A stretch of DNA of 49,108 nucleotides from Methylotenera sp. (GTDB lineage Bacteria > Pseudomonadota > Gammaproteobacteria > Burkholderiales > Burkholderiaceae_C). The stretch covers positions 1 to 49,108 of the forward strand of contig JAIPCJ010000010.1 in the NCBI GenBank assembly GCA_021738245.1, written 5' to 3'. The position numbers were made by a program, and so were the translations under genes. The first letter of the stretch is position 1. Each line of letters opens with the position of its first letter. Positions 10,262 to 19,242 of the stretch are shown here, piece after piece. Below the pieces are notes generated by a model that made no database searches, was not told where the DNA came from, and saw only the letters and a program-made list of their open reading frames with translations.

Positions 10262-12274
10262 ATGATTTCCTATCCTGACGAACTCCATCCCCTGCTGGGC
10301 AAGCTGACGCTCGGGGCGATCCCGCTGCACGAGCCCATCCTGCTCGGCACCTTCGCCGCGGTGGCGCTCGGCGGCACGGCCGTGCTGGCCCTGCTCACCA
10401 AGTACCGCCTGTGGGGCATGCTGTGGCGTGACTGGCTGACCAGCATCGACCACAAGAAGATCGGCATCATGTACATCGTGCTCGGTGTGGTGATGCTGCT
10501 GCGCGGCTTTGCCGACGCCATCATGATGCGGGCCCACCAGGCCATGGCCTTCGGTGACAACCCCGGCTTCCTGCCGCCGCATCACTACGACCAGATCTTC
10601 ACGGCGCACGGCGTGATCATGATCTTCTTCGTCGCGATGCCCTTCGTGACCGGATTCATGAACTATGTCGTGCCGTTGCAGATCGGCGCGCGCGACGTGG
10701 CCTTCCCGTTCCTGAACAACTTCAGCTTCTGGATGACCGCCGGTGGCGCCATCCTGATCATGATCTCGCTGTTCGTCGGCGAGTTCGCCAAGACCGGCTG
10801 GCTGGCCTACCCGCCGCTGTCGGGCATCCTGGCGAGCCCTGACGTGGGGGTGGACTACTACCTCTGGGCGCTGCAGATCGCGGGGGTGGGCACCACACTC
10901 TCCGGCATCAACCTGATCGCGACCATCATCAAGATGCGCGCGCCCGGCATGACCCTGATGAAGATGCCCGTCTTCACCTGGACGTCGCTGTGCACCAACG
11001 TGCTGATCGTCGCCACCTTCCCGGTGCTGGCCGCCACGCTGGCCCTGCTGACGGCAGACCGCTATCTGGGCACCAACTTCTTCACGAACGACCTCGGCGG
11101 CAACGCCATGCTCTACGTGAACCTGATCTGGATCTGGGGCCACCCCGAGGTCTACATCCTGGTGCTGCCGGTGTTCGGCATCTTCTCGGAGGTGGTGTCC
11201 ACCTTCAGCCGAAAGAAGCTGTTCGGCTATGCGTCCATGGTCTATGCCACGGTCGTGATCACCATCCTGTCCTACCTCGTCTGGCTGCACCACTTCTTCA
11301 CGATGGGCTCGGGCGCCAGCGTGAACAGCTTCTTCGGCATCACGACGATGATCATCTCGATCCCGACGGGGGCGAAGATCTTCAACTGGCTGTTCACGAT
11401 GTACCGTGGCCGCATCAAGTTCGAAGTGCCGATGCTGTGGACCGTGGGCTTCATGGTCACCTTCGTCATCGGTGGCATGACCGGCGTGCTGCTGGCCGTG
11501 CCGGCCGCCGACTTCGTGCTGCACAACAGCCTGTTCCTGATCGCGCACTTCCACAACGTCATCATCGGTGGCGTGGTGTTCGGCGTGTTCGCGGGCATCA
11601 ACTACTGGTTCCCGAAGGCCTTCGGCTTCCGCCTGGACGCCTTCTGGGGCAAGGTCTCGTTCTGGTGCTGGTTCATCGGCTTCTGGGTCGCCTTCGCGCC
11701 GCTGTACGTGCTGGGCCTGATGGGCGTGACCCGCCGCGTCAGTCACTTCGACGACCCGACCCTGCAGCCCTATTTCATCGTGGCTGCCGTGGGTGCAGGC
11801 ATCGTCGCCCTGGGCATCGCTGCCTTCCTGGTGCAGATCGCCGTCAGCATCTGGCGCCGCAAGGAACTGCGCGACACCACGGGTGACATCTGGGGCGGCC
11901 GCACCCTGGAGTGGTCGACCTCGTCGCCGCCGCCGGACTACAACTTCGCCTTCACGCCCATCGCCCACGAGATGGACGCCTGGTACGACATGAAGCAGCG
12001 CGGCGTGGAGCGCCCGACGAACGGCTTCGTCGCCATCCACATGCCCAAGAACACGGGCGCCGGCATCATCATCGCCATGCTGGCCACGGCCATGGGCTTC
12101 GCGCTGGTCTGGCACATGTACATCCTGGCCGCGGTCGGCCTGGTGGCGACGGTCGTCGCCTCCATCGTGCACACCTTCAACTACAGCCGCGACTATCACA
12201 TCCAGGCCGATGTGGTCACCCGCACCGAGGACGAGCGCACCCGTGCACTCGCCGCCGCCGGTTCGGCCGCCTGA
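10262..12274 (+). CDS. cyoB: Cytochrome bo3 ubiquinol oxidase subunit I
   Basis: This 670-residue catalytic subunit has all metal ligands of the heme-copper oxidase core. The low-spin heme ligands are His116 (TAHG) and His431, and the high-spin heme ligand is His429, both in AHFHN. The CuB ligands are His294 (WGHPEVY), His343 and His344, and Tyr298 is the crosslinking residue. All are offset by exactly ten from the E. coli CyoB numbering, so the alignment is secure. The length and about 15 membrane helices fit the CyoB class. It starts 9 bases after cyoA and precedes cyoC by 17 bases. Confidence 0.98.
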   Translation: MISYPDELHPLLGKLTLGAIPLHEPILLGTFAAVALGGTAVLALLTKYRLWGMLWRDWLTSIDHKKIGIMYIVLGVVMLLRGFADAIMMRAHQAMAFGDNPGFLPPHHYDQIFTAHGVIMIFFVAMPFVTGFMNYVVPLQIGARDVAFPFLNNFSFWMTAGGAILIMISLFVGEFAKTGWLAYPPLSGILASPDVGVDYYLWALQIAGVGTTLSGINLIATIIKMRAPGMTLMKMPVFTWTSLCTNVLIVATFPVLAATLALLTADRYLGTNFFTNDLGGNAMLYVNLIWIWGHPEVYILVLPVFGIFSEVVSTFSRKKLFGYASMVYATVVITILSYLVWLHHFFTMGSGASVNSFFGITTMIISIPTGAKIFNWLFTMYRGRIKFEVPMLWTVGFMVTFVIGGMTGVLLAVPAADFVLHNSLFLIAHFHNVIIGGVVFGVFAGINYWFPKAFGFRLDAFWGKVSFWCWFIGFWVAFAPLYVLGLMGVTRRVSHFDDPTLQPYFIVAAVGAGIVALGIAAFLVQIAVSIWRRKELRDTTGDIWGGRTLEWSTSSPPPDYNFAFTPIAHEMDAWYDMKQRGVERPTNGFVAIHMPKNTGAGIIIAMLATAMGFALVWHMYILAAVGLVATVVASIVHTFNYSRDYHIQADVVTRTEDERTRALAAAGSAA

Positions 12275-12291
12275 CCTGGAGCACCGCTGAC

Positions 12292-12915
12292 ATGACTGCA
12301 ACCGTTGCTACCCACCTGAACGGCGCGCCGGTCTACTACGACCGCGGCGGCGCCTATCACCCGCCCAACAGCACCATGCTGGGCTTCTGGCTGTACCTGA
12401 TGAGCGACTGCCTCATCTTCGCGGTGCTGTTCGCCGTGTACGCCGTGCTCGGCCGCAACTACGCGGCCGGCCCGTCGGGGGCGGACCTCTTCGACCTCCA
12501 GCTGGTGGCCATCAACACGGCGCTGCTGCTGTTCTCGTCCATCACCTATGGCTTTGCCATGATCGGCATGCAGGCCCGCCGCAAGGCGCAGGTGCTGGGC
12601 TGGCTGGCCGTCACGGGCCTGCTGGGTCTGGGCTTCCTGTGCATCGAGATCTACGAGTTCCACCACCTCATCCATGAGGGGGCGGGCCCGGGCCGCAGCG
12701 CCTTCCTGTCGAGCTTCTTCACCCTCGTCGGCACCCACGGCCTGCACGTCACCTTCGGCTGCATCTGGTTGGTCACGCTGATGTTCCAGGTGAACAAGCA
12801 CGGCCTGACCGCCCCGAACCGCCGGCGCCTGATGTGCCTGTCGATGTTCTGGCACTTCCTGGACGTCGTCTGGATCGGCGTCTTCACCTTCGTCTACCTG
12901 ATGGGGTCCATGTGA
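12292..12915 (+). CDS. cyoC: Cytochrome bo3 ubiquinol oxidase subunit III
   Basis: The 207-residue protein has five membrane helices and the subunit III segments [19 protein letters not shown] and [17 protein letters not shown]. It stabilises the oxidase core and carries no redox centre. The frame is open upstream inside cyoB, but the ATG at 12292 gives the typical N-terminus and normal length. Its TGA shares one base with the cyoD ATG (TGATG), which suggests coupled translation. Confidence 0.96.
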   Translation: MTATVATHLNGAPVYYDRGGAYHPPNSTMLGFWLYLMSDCLIFAVLFAVYAVLGRNYAAGPSGADLFDLQLVAINTALLLFSSITYGFAMIGMQARRKAQVLGWLAVTGLLGLGFLCIEIYEFHHLIHEGAGPGRSAFLSSFFTLVGTHGLHVTFGCIWLVTLMFQVNKHGLTAPNRRRLMCLSMFWHFLDVVWIGVFTFVYLMGSM

Positions 12916-13307
12916 TGGCAGCCCAACACCACGACGGTCATCACGACGATGACCACTTCGACGGCGAGCAGGACTTTCACGTCAGCTACAAGGGCTACGC
13001 CACCGGCTTCATCCTGTCGGTCATCCTGACCGCCATCCCGTTCTGGCTGGTGATGGCCAAGGTGCTGCCGTCGCCCAAGATCACAGGCTTCGTCATCCTG
13101 GGCTTCGCTGCCGTGCAGATGGTCGTGCACATGGTGTACTTCCTGCACATGAACGGCAAGGTCGAGGGCGGCTGGTCGATGCTGGCGCTGCTGTTCACCG
13201 GCGCGCTCATCATCATCATGATGGCCGGCTCGGTGTGGGTCATGTATCACATGAACACCAACATGATGCCCACGCCCGACCCCGCCGCCATGCGGAACAT
13301 GCCCTGA
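12915..13307 (+). CDS. cyoD: Cytochrome bo3 ubiquinol oxidase subunit IV
   Basis: The 130-residue protein has three membrane helices and a histidine/aspartate-rich N-terminus. The ATG at 12915 overlaps the cyoC stop. CyoD helps assemble the CuB site of the oxidase. The N-terminal stretch of alternating His and Asp (about residues 4-16) is longer than in E. coli CyoD (109 residues) and might bind metal; that is a guess. A cyoE (heme O synthase) gene does not follow, so heme O must be made by a gene elsewhere. Confidence 0.94.
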   Translation: MAAQHHDGHHDDDHFDGEQDFHVSYKGYATGFILSVILTAIPFWLVMAKVLPSPKITGFVILGFAAVQMVVHMVYFLHMNGKVEGGWSMLALLFTGALIIIMMAGSVWVMYHMNTNMMPTPDPAAMRNMP

Positions 13308-13314
13308 ACGTGAT

Positions 13315-13340
13315 GAGGGGCCGCGCCATGGGCGGCCCTC
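13315..13340 (+). promoter_or_regulatory. GC-rich hairpin just before the SURF1 start
   Basis: GAGGGGCCGC (13315-13324) pairs with GCGGCCCTC (13332-13340) with one bulged G and a 7-base loop. There is no T-run, so it is unlikely to be a classical terminator. It ends three bases before the SURF1 ATG and covers the place where a ribosome binding site would be, so it could lower translation of the downstream genes. Confidence 0.4.
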
Positions 13341-13343
13341 GCC

Positions 13344-14051
13344 ATGAACCGCAGCGCGCGCATCGCTCTCATCGTCAGCACGGCCCTGGCCAGCGTAGGC
13401 TTCGTGGCGCTGGCGGTGTGGCAGGTCGAGCGGCTGGGTTGGAAGCGCGAGCTGATCGCCCGCGTCGAGCGGCAGGTTCAGGCCGAGCCCGTGCCTCCTC
13501 CGCCGCAGGCGGCGGTGCCGGGCAAAGAGGATGAATACCGCCGGTTGCGCCTGCGCGGCCAGTTCGGTCCGGGCGAGGTGCTGGTGCAGGCCACCACGGT
13601 CCTGGGTGGCGGCCACTGGGTGATGGCGCCGCTGCGCCTGGACGACGGCCGCACGGTCCTGGTCAACCGCGGCTTTGTGCCGCCCGAGCGGCGGGCGCCC
13701 GAGCAGCATGCGGCACCGGCCGGCCCGGTCGAGGTCGTCGGCTTGCTGCGCCTGACCGAGCCCGGCGGCGGGCCGTTGCGCCACAACGACCCGGCGCAGG
13801 GGCGCTGGTACTCGCGGGATGTCTCCGGCATCGCCGCTCAGCTCGGCCTGGCCGGCCCGCTGGCGCCGTTCTTCGTCGACGAGGTGGCTGATCCGGCTCA
13901 GCCCCAGCGATGGCCTCGTCCGGGCCTGACGGTGCTCAACTTCGCCAACAATCACGCCGTCTATGCCATCACCTGGCTGGCGCTGGCGGCCATGTCGGCC
14001 GCTGCGGCGGTGTATCTCGTCCGCGAAGAGCGCCGCCGCCCGCCGCCTTGA
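13344..14051 (+). CDS. SURF1 family oxidase assembly protein
   Basis: The 235-residue protein has the SURF1 layout: one membrane helix near the N-terminus (about 8-28), a periplasmic domain, and a second helix near the C-terminus (about 208-228). LNFANNHAVYAITWLALA is a typical end of this family. SURF1 proteins help insert heme during assembly of heme-copper oxidases, best known for aa3-type enzymes. Its place directly after cyoD suggests a role in assembling this bo3 oxidase, although proof is absent. Its stop overlaps the probable TTG start of the sensor kinase gene. Confidence 0.9.
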   Translation: MNRSARIALIVSTALASVGFVALAVWQVERLGWKRELIARVERQVQAEPVPPPPQAAVPGKEDEYRRLRLRGQFGPGEVLVQATTVLGGGHWVMAPLRLDDGRTVLVNRGFVPPERRAPEQHAAPAGPVEVVGLLRLTEPGGGPLRHNDPAQGRWYSRDVSGIAAQLGLAGPLAPFFVDEVADPAQPQRWPRPGLTVLNFANNHAVYAITWLALAAMSAAAAVYLVREERRRPPP

Positions 14052-15391
14052 ACGCCATCACCTCGCCCGCTGTCGTCACCGAAGCCGTCGCCGTAGCGCC
14101 GGAGCGCCGCGCCGGGCGGGCCAACCTGCGCCAGCTCATCGAATTGCGCTGGCTCGCCGTAGGCGGGCAGCTCGCCACGGTGGTGGTCGTGCACCATGGC
14201 CTGAGCATCCACTTGCCCTGGGCCGAGATGCTGAGCCTGCTGGGCATCCTGGCGGCCTTCAACCTCTTCAGCCACTGGCGGGCGCAGCTGTCCCAGCCGG
14301 TCTCGCAGATCGAGTTGTGTGTGGGGCTGCTGGTGGACGTGGGCGTGCTGACCGGCCAGCTCTACCTCGCCGGCGGCAGCGACAACCCCTTCATCTATCT
14401 CTACCTGCTGCAGGTGGCCGTGGCCTCGGTGCTCCTGCGGCCGGTGTATTTGCTGGCGGTGATCTGCTGTGCGGTGTCGGGCTTTGTGCTGCTGATGCAG
14501 TGGCACCGGCCGCTGCTGCTCGACCCCTCGTCGCCCACCACCCTGTCGCCCAACTACCTGGGCGGCGTGCTGCTGTGCTTCCTGCTCAACGTGGGGCTGG
14601 TCAGCGTGTTCATCGTGCGCATCAACCGCAACCTGCGCCAGCGCGATGCGGAGCTGGCCGCCCTGCGCCAGCGGGCTGCCGAAGAGGTGCACATCGTGCG
14701 CATGGGACTGCTGGCCAGCGGTGCGGCGCATGAACTCGGCACGCCGCTGGCAACCTTGAGCGTCATCCTGGGCGACTGGGCCCACATGGCGCCCTTCGGG
14801 GCAGAGCCCGAGCTGCGCGAGGAGATCGAGGAGATGCAGCGCCAGATCATGCGCTGCAAGGCCATCGTCACCGGCATCCTGATGTCGGCCGGCGAGATGC
14901 GTGGCGAGGCGCCGGGCCTGACCCGCCTCAGCGCTTTTGTGGAGCGTTTGGCCACCGATTGGCGCCTCAGCCATCCGCAGGTCGAGCTGGCCCTGCACGC
15001 CGACGGCCTGCCGGCCCTGGAGATCATTTCCGACACCGCGCTGCAGCAGGTCATCGGCAACCTGCTGGACAACGCAGCCGAGGCCGCGCCGGGGCAGCCG
15101 CTGGTGCTGCAGGCCCAGTGCCCCGATGAAGACACGCTGGAGCTGGCCGTCCTCGACCGTGGCCCCGGCTTCAGCGACGAGATGTTGGCCCACTTCGGCG
15201 AGCCCTACCAGAGCAGCAAAGGCCAGCCGGGACGCGGCATGGGCCTCTTCCTGAGCGTCAACGTGGCCCGCACGCTGGGCGGTCGGCTGCAGGCGGCCAA
15301 CCGCGCCGAGGGCGGGGCGGCAGTGGCCCTCACGCTGCCGCTGGCATCCCTGCTGCCGCGACAATCCCGCCCCGATGCCCAACACCGCTGA
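14048..15391 (+). CDS. regB: RegB/PrrB/RoxS-like redox sensor histidine kinase
   Basis: The 447-residue kinase has about six N-terminal membrane helices, then a HisKA and an HATPase domain. The phosphoacceptor is His228 in AAHELGTPLATL, the H-box typical of RegB. Cys270, 42 residues later in MRCKAIV, matches the redox-active cysteine of RegB. The membrane motif AGGSDNPF (108-115) matches the conserved quinone-sensing GGxxNPF motif. ATP-binding boxes are NLLDNAAEAA and GRGMGLFL. The frame has no suitable ATG, and the TTG at 14048 overlapping the SURF1 stop gives the expected N-terminus. RegB senses the quinone pool and phosphorylates RegA. The 3' end overlaps the regulator gene by 17 bases. 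Confidence 0.9.
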   Translation: MNAITSPAVVTEAVAVAPERRAGRANLRQLIELRWLAVGGQLATVVVVHHGLSIHLPWAEMLSLLGILAAFNLFSHWRAQLSQPVSQIELCVGLLVDVGVLTGQLYLAGGSDNPFIYLYLLQVAVASVLLRPVYLLAVICCAVSGFVLLMQWHRPLLLDPSSPTTLSPNYLGGVLLCFLLNVGLVSVFIVRINRNLRQRDAELAALRQRAAEEVHIVRMGLLASGAAHELGTPLATLSVILGDWAHMAPFGAEPELREEIEEMQRQIMRCKAIVTGILMSAGEMRGEAPGLTRLSAFVERLATDWRLSHPQVELALHADGLPALEIISDTALQQVIGNLLDNAAEAAPGQPLVLQAQCPDEDTLELAVLDRGPGFSDEMLAHFGEPYQSSKGQPGRGMGLFLSVNVARTLGGRLQAANRAEGGAAVALTLPLASLLPRQSRPDAQHR

Positions 15392-15938
15392 CGTCCATCG
15401 TTTCCTGCTGATCGTCGAGGATGACGACAGCTTTGCCCGCACCTTGAGCCGCTCCTTCGAGCGCCGGGGGTGGCGCGTCATGCGGGCCACGGGTCTGGAC
15501 GACATGAAGGCGCTGCTCGATGGCCTGCCCGAAGACGAAGAGCTGGGTCATGCGGTCGTGGACCTCAAGCTTGCCGGCGGCGCCTCGGGCCTGGCCTGCG
15601 TGCAGGCGCTGCACGCCTGGGACCCCGAAGTGCTGATCGTCGTGCTGACGGGCTATGCCAGCATCGCCACGGCGGTGGAGGCCATCAAGCTCGGCGCCTG
15701 CCACTACCTGGCCAAGCCGGCCAACACCGACGACATCGAGGCCGCCTTCGCCCGCCGGCAGGGCGATGCCGACGTGGAGGTGACCGAGCGCCAGACCGCC
15801 TCCATCAAGACGCTCGAATGGGAGCGCATCCATGAAGTGCTGGCCGAGACGGGCTTCAACATCAGCGAGACAGCGCGCCGCCTGGGCATGCACCGGCGCA
15901 CCCTGGCCCGCAAGCTCGAGAAGCAGCGCATCAAGTAG
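15375..15938 (+). CDS. regA: RegA/PrrA/ActR/RoxR-like response regulator
   Basis: The 187-residue regulator has a receiver domain with the acidic pocket at Asp16-Asp18, the phosphoacceptor Asp63 (VVDLKL) and the conserved Lys of LAKPAN. A C-terminal Fis-type helix-turn-helix follows (ETARRLGMHRRTLARKLEK). The numbering and the HTH match RegA closely. The family controls respiratory oxidases and other redox genes. Its position at the end of the cyo-SURF1-sensor gene run suggests it regulates this oxidase operon. The overlap with the kinase gene indicates coupled translation. Confidence 0.92.
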   Translation: MPNTADVHRFLLIVEDDDSFARTLSRSFERRGWRVMRATGLDDMKALLDGLPEDEELGHAVVDLKLAGGASGLACVQALHAWDPEVLIVVLTGYASIATAVEAIKLGACHYLAKPANTDDIEAAFARRQGDADVEVTERQTASIKTLEWERIHEVLAETGFNISETARRLGMHRRTLARKLEKQRIK

Positions 15939-16057
15939 GCCGGCCCACAGGGCAGGGCGCGCGGCCTCGTTACACTGCGCGCCGGGTGCCGCCTGGCAGG
16001 GGCGGCAGGCATTGCGCGAAGGTCGGGCCGCCTCGCGGGTTCCTTGCTGGATATTGC

Positions 16058-17317
16058 ATGCACCCCACCCCTGTTGAACTGCTCGCGGCCGGCCTCTTTG
16101 CGGCGGCGGTCCTCCACACCTTCTCGGCCAAGCTCTTCGAGCGGCTGGCGCATCGCGTGCCCCAGCACGCGGGGCTGTTTCATCTGCTCGGCGAGGTCGA
16201 GGTGGTGTTCGGCTTCTGGGCCATCATCCTGGTCTTCACGATGGCCTTCATGTCGGGCGGCGCCGAGGCCCTGGCCTACGCCGAAACCCGCAACTACACC
16301 GAGCCGCTGTTCGTCTTCGTGGTGATGGTCATCGCCGGTTCGCGGCCGGTGCTGCAGGCCGTGCGCGGGGTCATCGACCTGGGTGTGAAGCTGATGCCCG
16401 TGCCGGCTGCCCTGGCCACCGCCTGGCTCGGCCTGGCCGTGGTGCCCTTGATGGGCTCGCTGGTGACCGAGCCGGCGGCCATGACCATCGCAGCCCTGAT
16501 GCTGGCGCCCGTGGTGTTCCGTCAGGCCCTGCCGGAGACGCCCAAATACTTCGCGCTGGGCGTGCTGTTCGTCAACGTCTCCATTGGCGGCACGCTGACC
16601 TCCTACGCCGCACCGCCGGTGCTGATGGTCGCCGGCACCTGGGGCTGGGACAGTGCCCACATGCTGGCGACCTTCGGCTGGAAGGCCGCGGCCGCAGTGG
16701 TCCTGAACGCCACGCTGGCGGCCTTCGTGCTGCGCCGGCACCTGGCCGCCGCGCCCCTGGCCCCCGACACCCAAGCGCCGCCGCCTGTGCCCGTTGGCGT
16801 CATCCTTGTGCACCTGGCCCTGCTGGCCGGCGTGGTGATGCTGGCTCACCATCCGGTGGCCTTTCTGGGCTTGTTCCTGCTGTTCCTGGGCTTCGCGCAG
16901 GCCTATGAGCGGCATCAGTCGCCGCTGCTGCTCAAGGAGGCGCTGCTGGTGGCCTTCTTCCTCGCGGGCCTGGTGGTGCCCGGTGGGCTGCAGCGCTGGT
17001 GGCTGCAGCCGCTGGTGTCGGGGCTGGAGCCGCTGGCGCTGTTCTTCGGTGCCCTCGGCCTGACAGCAGTGACCGACAACGCGGCGCTGACCTACCTCGG
17101 CTCGCAGATCGAAGGCATCTCCGCCTCCGCCCAGTACATGCTGGTGGCCGGCGCGGTGGCGGGTGGCGGCCTGACGGTGATTGCGAACGCGCCCAACCCC
17201 GCGGGCCTGGCGCTGCTCAAGCGCGGCTTCGCCGATGAATCGGTCGGCGCGGGCTCGCTGCTGCTGGGTGCGCTGCTGCCCACGGCGGTGGCGGCAGCGG
17301 CCTTTTTGCTGCTTTAG
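16058..17317 (+). CDS. Putative Na+/H+ antiporter (PF07399-like)
   Basis: The 419-residue protein has about eleven hydrophobic helices and resembles the family annotated as putative Na+/H+ antiporters. Recognisable segments are PLMGSLVTEPAAMTIAALML, GTLTSYAAPPVLMVA and TAVTDNAALTYLGS. The transported ion has not been shown for most members, so the name is provisional. I chose the ATG at 16058 because the family N-terminus MHPTPVELLAAGLFAA starts there; an in-frame start at 15986 would add non-matching residues. It lies 119 bases after regA and ends 3 bases before the stop of the convergent oxidoreductase gene. Confidence 0.8.
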   Translation: MHPTPVELLAAGLFAAAVLHTFSAKLFERLAHRVPQHAGLFHLLGEVEVVFGFWAIILVFTMAFMSGGAEALAYAETRNYTEPLFVFVVMVIAGSRPVLQAVRGVIDLGVKLMPVPAALATAWLGLAVVPLMGSLVTEPAAMTIAALMLAPVVFRQALPETPKYFALGVLFVNVSIGGTLTSYAAPPVLMVAGTWGWDSAHMLATFGWKAAAAVVLNATLAAFVLRRHLAAAPLAPDTQAPPPVPVGVILVHLALLAGVVMLAHHPVAFLGLFLLFLGFAQAYERHQSPLLLKEALLVAFFLAGLVVPGGLQRWWLQPLVSGLEPLALFFGALGLTAVTDNAALTYLGSQIEGISASAQYMLVAGAVAGGGLTVIANAPNPAGLALLKRGFADESVGAGSLLLGALLPTAVAAAAFLLL

Positions 17318-17320
17318 TAC

Positions 17321-18316
17321 TCAGGCCGCGAGTTCGTCCAGCAACTCGTAGCTGCGTCGGCGCAGCGCGTGGTCGTGGACCGCACAGGCCACGATGAACT
17401 CGTTGGCCCCGGTGCGTTCGGCCGTGGCGCGCAGCCCGGCGCGCACGGTGACCGGCGAGCCCACCACCGACTCGCTCAGCATGCGCTCGACCTGCATCTG
17501 CTCCGACGGCGTCCACAGCGCATCCATGCTGTCCACCGGCCGCGGCAGCTTGCCGCGCCGGCCGCGCACCATGCCCAGAAAGCGCTGTTGCGCGGAGGTG
17601 AACAGCCGGCGCGCCTCCTCGTCGGTGGGCGCCACGATGACGTTCAGGCCGACTGCCGCATGCGGCTTGGGGTGGCGCGGGCTCGGGCGGTAGTTGCTGC
17701 GGTAGATCTCGAGCGCCTGCATCAGCATCTCGGGCGCGAAGTGCGACGCAAACGCGAACGGCAGGCCGAGATAGGCCGCAAGCTGCGCGCCATACAGGCT
17801 GGAGCCAAGCAACCAGAGCGGCACCTCGGTGCCCTGGCCCGGCACGGCGCGCACGGGCACGTCATCGCGCGGGGTGGCGAGGTAGGCCTGCAACTCCAGC
17901 ACGTCATTCGGAAAGCCATCTTCGCCCGTGCTCTCCAGGCTGCGCCGCAGCGCGCGCATCGTCGGGCGGTCAGTGCCGGGCGCCCGGCCCAGGCCCAGGT
18001 CGACGCGGCCCGGGAAGAGTTCAGCCAGCGTGCCGAACTGCTCGGCAATGGTCAGCGGCGCATGGTTGGGCAGCATGATGCCGCCGGCCCCGACACGGAT
18101 GCGCGAGGTCGCGGCGGCCAGTTGGCCCAGCAGCACCGCCGTGGCGGAGCTGGCCACGCCCTCCATGTTGTGGTGCTCGGCCACCCAGTAGCGCCGGTAG
18201 CGCAGCCGGTCGGCCAGCCGGGCCAGGTCGATGCTGTTCAGCAGCGCCTGGCGGGTGGTGTCGCCGTCAACGACGGGCGCGAGATCGAGGATGGAGAGCG
18301 GGGGCAGGGACGACAT
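17321..18316 (-). CDS. LLM-class (luciferase-like) flavin-dependent oxidoreductase
   Basis: The 331-residue protein reads clearly as a luciferase-like TIM-barrel oxidoreductase. It has the N-terminal LSILDLAPV, then [14 protein letters not shown], and [13 protein letters not shown] in the middle, all typical of the group that includes E. coli YhbW. FMNH2 or F420 could be the cofactor; in this lineage FMN is more likely. The substrate is unknown. The gene lies downstream of the hydrolase gene on the same strand with a 32-base gap, so both may be one transcript with the YjjJ-like gene. Confidence 0.88.
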   Translation of the reverse strand: MSSLPPLSILDLAPVVDGDTTRQALLNSIDLARLADRLRYRRYWVAEHHNMEGVASSATAVLLGQLAAATSRIRVGAGGIMLPNHAPLTIAEQFGTLAELFPGRVDLGLGRAPGTDRPTMRALRRSLESTGEDGFPNDVLELQAYLATPRDDVPVRAVPGQGTEVPLWLLGSSLYGAQLAAYLGLPFAFASHFAPEMLMQALEIYRSNYRPSPRHPKPHAAVGLNVIVAPTDEEARRLFTSAQQRFLGMVRGRRGKLPRPVDSMDALWTPSEQMQVERMLSESVVGSPVTVRAGLRATAERTGANEFIVACAVHDHALRRRSYELLDELAA

Positions 18317-18348
18317 GCGAGCATCTTGCCAAGGCGAGGCTGGCCTTG

Positions 18349-19242
18349 TCAGCCCGAGGACTTGAGGGTGGCGCGGCGCAGGGCGCGATGCAGCCAGGGC
18401 CCCAGCCGGGCCTCGTAGGCCTGGGCGTCGAAGGCATGCAGGTCGACATGGGCCGCGCCCGCCACCGGCATCAGGGTCTTGGGGCCGGCGGCTGCAGCGA
18501 AGAGGGCTTGTGTCTCCGGCCACGGCGTGTGGCGATCTTCAACGCCTGAGGCCACGAACAACGGGGCCTGCAAGGCGCGAATGGCGTCGCGCGGGCGCAG
18601 TTGCTCGGTACTGAAGCCCAGTCGCCACGGGGCCTGGGCCAGCATCATCGGCGTGAGGGCGCGGGCCACGGGTGTGCCCAGGCGCATGGCCAGCCGATTG
18701 CGTACCGCAGCGTCGAAGCTGGGGTAGACCGACTCGATCACCAGCGCATCCAGCTCAGGCTGGCGCGTGGCGAACAGCAACGACGCACCTCCCAGCGATA
18801 CGCCCAGGCCGCCGAGGCGCTCGCCGGGGCAGCGGGTGCGCAACCAGGCCAGGGCCGCGTCGACGGCTGGGGCTTCGAGGCGACCGAACCCGATGCGCCC
18901 GCCGTCACTCTCGCCGTGGGCGGGCAGGTCCACCAGCAGGCTGGCGATGCCTTCCTGCTGCAGCCAGCGCGCGCGGGCGAGCATCTGCAGCCGGTTGCTG
19001 CGCACCCCGTGCAGCAGCAGCATGGCGCCCTCGCCAGGTCGGCCCGGCAGAAACCAGCCGGCGATGGCTTGGTCAGAGGTGACCGGCAGGCGGACCTCCT
19101 CGGCCAGCAGCCCCGCAGGCGGCGGCCCGATGACGTGGCGGACCGGGCGGGTCAGCCACTCGCCCGCGACGAGGGCCGCCGCCGCCGTGAGGGTCAGGCT
19201 GACGATCAGCAGCGCCAGCAGGCCTCGGGCCATGCGCTTCAT
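18349..19242 (-). CDS. Alpha/beta hydrolase with N-terminal membrane anchor
   Basis: The 297-residue protein starts with a hydrophobic helix (about 6-26), so it is probably anchored in or exported through the inner membrane. The catalytic core shows the oxyanion segment LLHGVRSNR, the nucleophile elbow GVSLGG (Ser), an Asp in GVEDRHTP and a His in [10 protein letters not shown]. This is the usual alpha/beta hydrolase triad, as in BAAT/DUF1749-like esterases. The ATG at 19242 overlaps the TGA of the HipA-like gene (ATGA), so its expression is tied to that gene. The substrate is unknown. Confidence 0.85.
   Translation of the reverse strand: MKRMARGLLALLIVSLTLTAAAALVAGEWLTRPVRHVIGPPPAGLLAEEVRLPVTSDQAIAGWFLPGRPGEGAMLLLHGVRSNRLQMLARARWLQQEGIASLLVDLPAHGESDGGRIGFGRLEAPAVDAALAWLRTRCPGERLGGLGVSLGGASLLFATRQPELDALVIESVYPSFDAAVRNRLAMRLGTPVARALTPMMLAQAPWRLGFSTEQLRPRDAIRALQAPLFVASGVEDRHTPWPETQALFAAAAGPKTLMPVAGAAHVDLHAFDAQAYEARLGPWLHRALRRATLKSSG

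Noticed and set aside
9224-12301. 1025-codon open frame antisense to cyoA and cyoB
   Set aside because: Same cause: a shadow of a GC-rich coding strand. The plus strand encodes complete oxidase subunits with all ligands.
14048-14050. ATG start for the sensor kinase inside SURF1 (frame open from 13910)
   Set aside because: It would add 46 residues read out of frame from SURF1 with no kinase similarity; the TTG overlapping the SURF1 stop is the better start.
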